This document shows, in pieces, positions 15,129-15,209 of a stretch of 15,209 nucleotides of DNA. Positions within the stretch are counted from its first letter, which is position 1. The number at the start of each line of letters is the position of its first letter. A model generated the notes under the pieces. That model was not told the DNA's origin. It did not search any database and saw only the letters and a list, made by a program, of their open reading frames with translations. The position numbers were made by a program, and so were the translations under genes. This DNA is from an uncultured bacterium. GTDB lineage: Bacteria; Bacteroidota; Bacteroidia; Bacteroidales; Bacteroidaceae. Where the stretch lies: the NCBI GenBank assembly GCA_905215575.1, contig CAJMQV010000032.1:1-15209 (forward strand). Direction: 5' to 3'.

Positions 15129-15209
15129 ATGTTTTTTACTTTTTTGATTGTCGTGATTCTCACGGCTGTAGCTTTGGTTGTGCTGGCCATGACCGTGGCC
15201 AATCTGATT
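15129..15209 (+). CDS. Start of a membrane protein (partial, cut by the right edge)
   Basis: An open frame from the ATG at 15129 runs through the last base (27 codons) and encodes an almost wholly hydrophobic segment, MFFTFLIVVILTAVALVVLA, then MTVANLI. This looks like an N-terminal membrane helix or uncleaved signal anchor. No TAnnTTTG element is visible in the 96 bases ahead, so it may be read through from the small upstream gene. Too little is present to assign a family; small Bacteroides membrane proteins with such a start exist, but I cannot match it. Confidence 0.5.
   Translation, partial: MFFTFLIVVILTAVALVVLAMTVANLI

Noticed and set aside
1..15209. CRISPR array, tRNA, rRNA, insertion sequence or prophage
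   Set aside because: No regularly spaced repeats, cloverleaf-type sequence, ribosomal sequence or transposase/integrase-like protein was seen on either strand.

Overview
The window looks like chromosomal DNA from a gut member of the Bacteroidales (Bacteroides/Phocaeicola-like). Support comes from the gene families, from leaders without clear Shine-Dalgarno sequences, and from repeated copies of the Bacteroidetes promoter -7 element TAnnTTTG upstream of genes. The genus is inferred, not read directly. I saw no tRNA, rRNA, CRISPR array, insertion sequence or SusC/SusD pair.

Left part (1-4096, minus strand): an export operon read right to left. It encodes a TolC-type outer-membrane channel, an HlyD-type periplasmic adaptor, an ABC-2 type permease and a second ABC-2 permease cut by the left edge. 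A textbook promoter (TTTG-N19-TACTTTTG) lies just upstream of tolC. No ATPase gene is in view. Upstream, on the same strand and behind its own terminator, is a single-gene unit for an inner-membrane coiled-coil protein of unknown function (4176-5054).

Middle part (5256-10018): a 1284-residue secreted family GH31 glycosidase on the plus strand. It carries fibronectin III, F5/8-type-C (CBM32-like), dockerin and cohesin-like modules. Its active-site signature differs from the usual alpha-glucosidase form and resembles GH31 alpha-N-acetylgalactosaminidases. Convergent to it is methylglyoxal synthase (mgsA, minus strand); a simple terminator and a long bidirectional hairpin separate the two.

Right part (10061-15209, plus strand): a 1437-residue secreted GH2 beta-galactosidase. 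It has two ricin-like beta-trefoil modules in front and a C-terminal tail resembling a type IX secretion sorting domain. After its terminator come a small exported protein of unknown function, whose frame depends on a run of nine G, and the first 27 codons of a membrane protein cut by the right edge.

Taken together, the two large enzymes suggest host or dietary glycan breakdown outside the cytoplasm (terminal beta-galactose and probably alpha-GalNAc, as in mucin O-glycans). They are separate transcription units with no transporter beside them. The adjacent mgsA would act in the cytoplasm on triose phosphate overflow; any link to the glycosidases is only positional.
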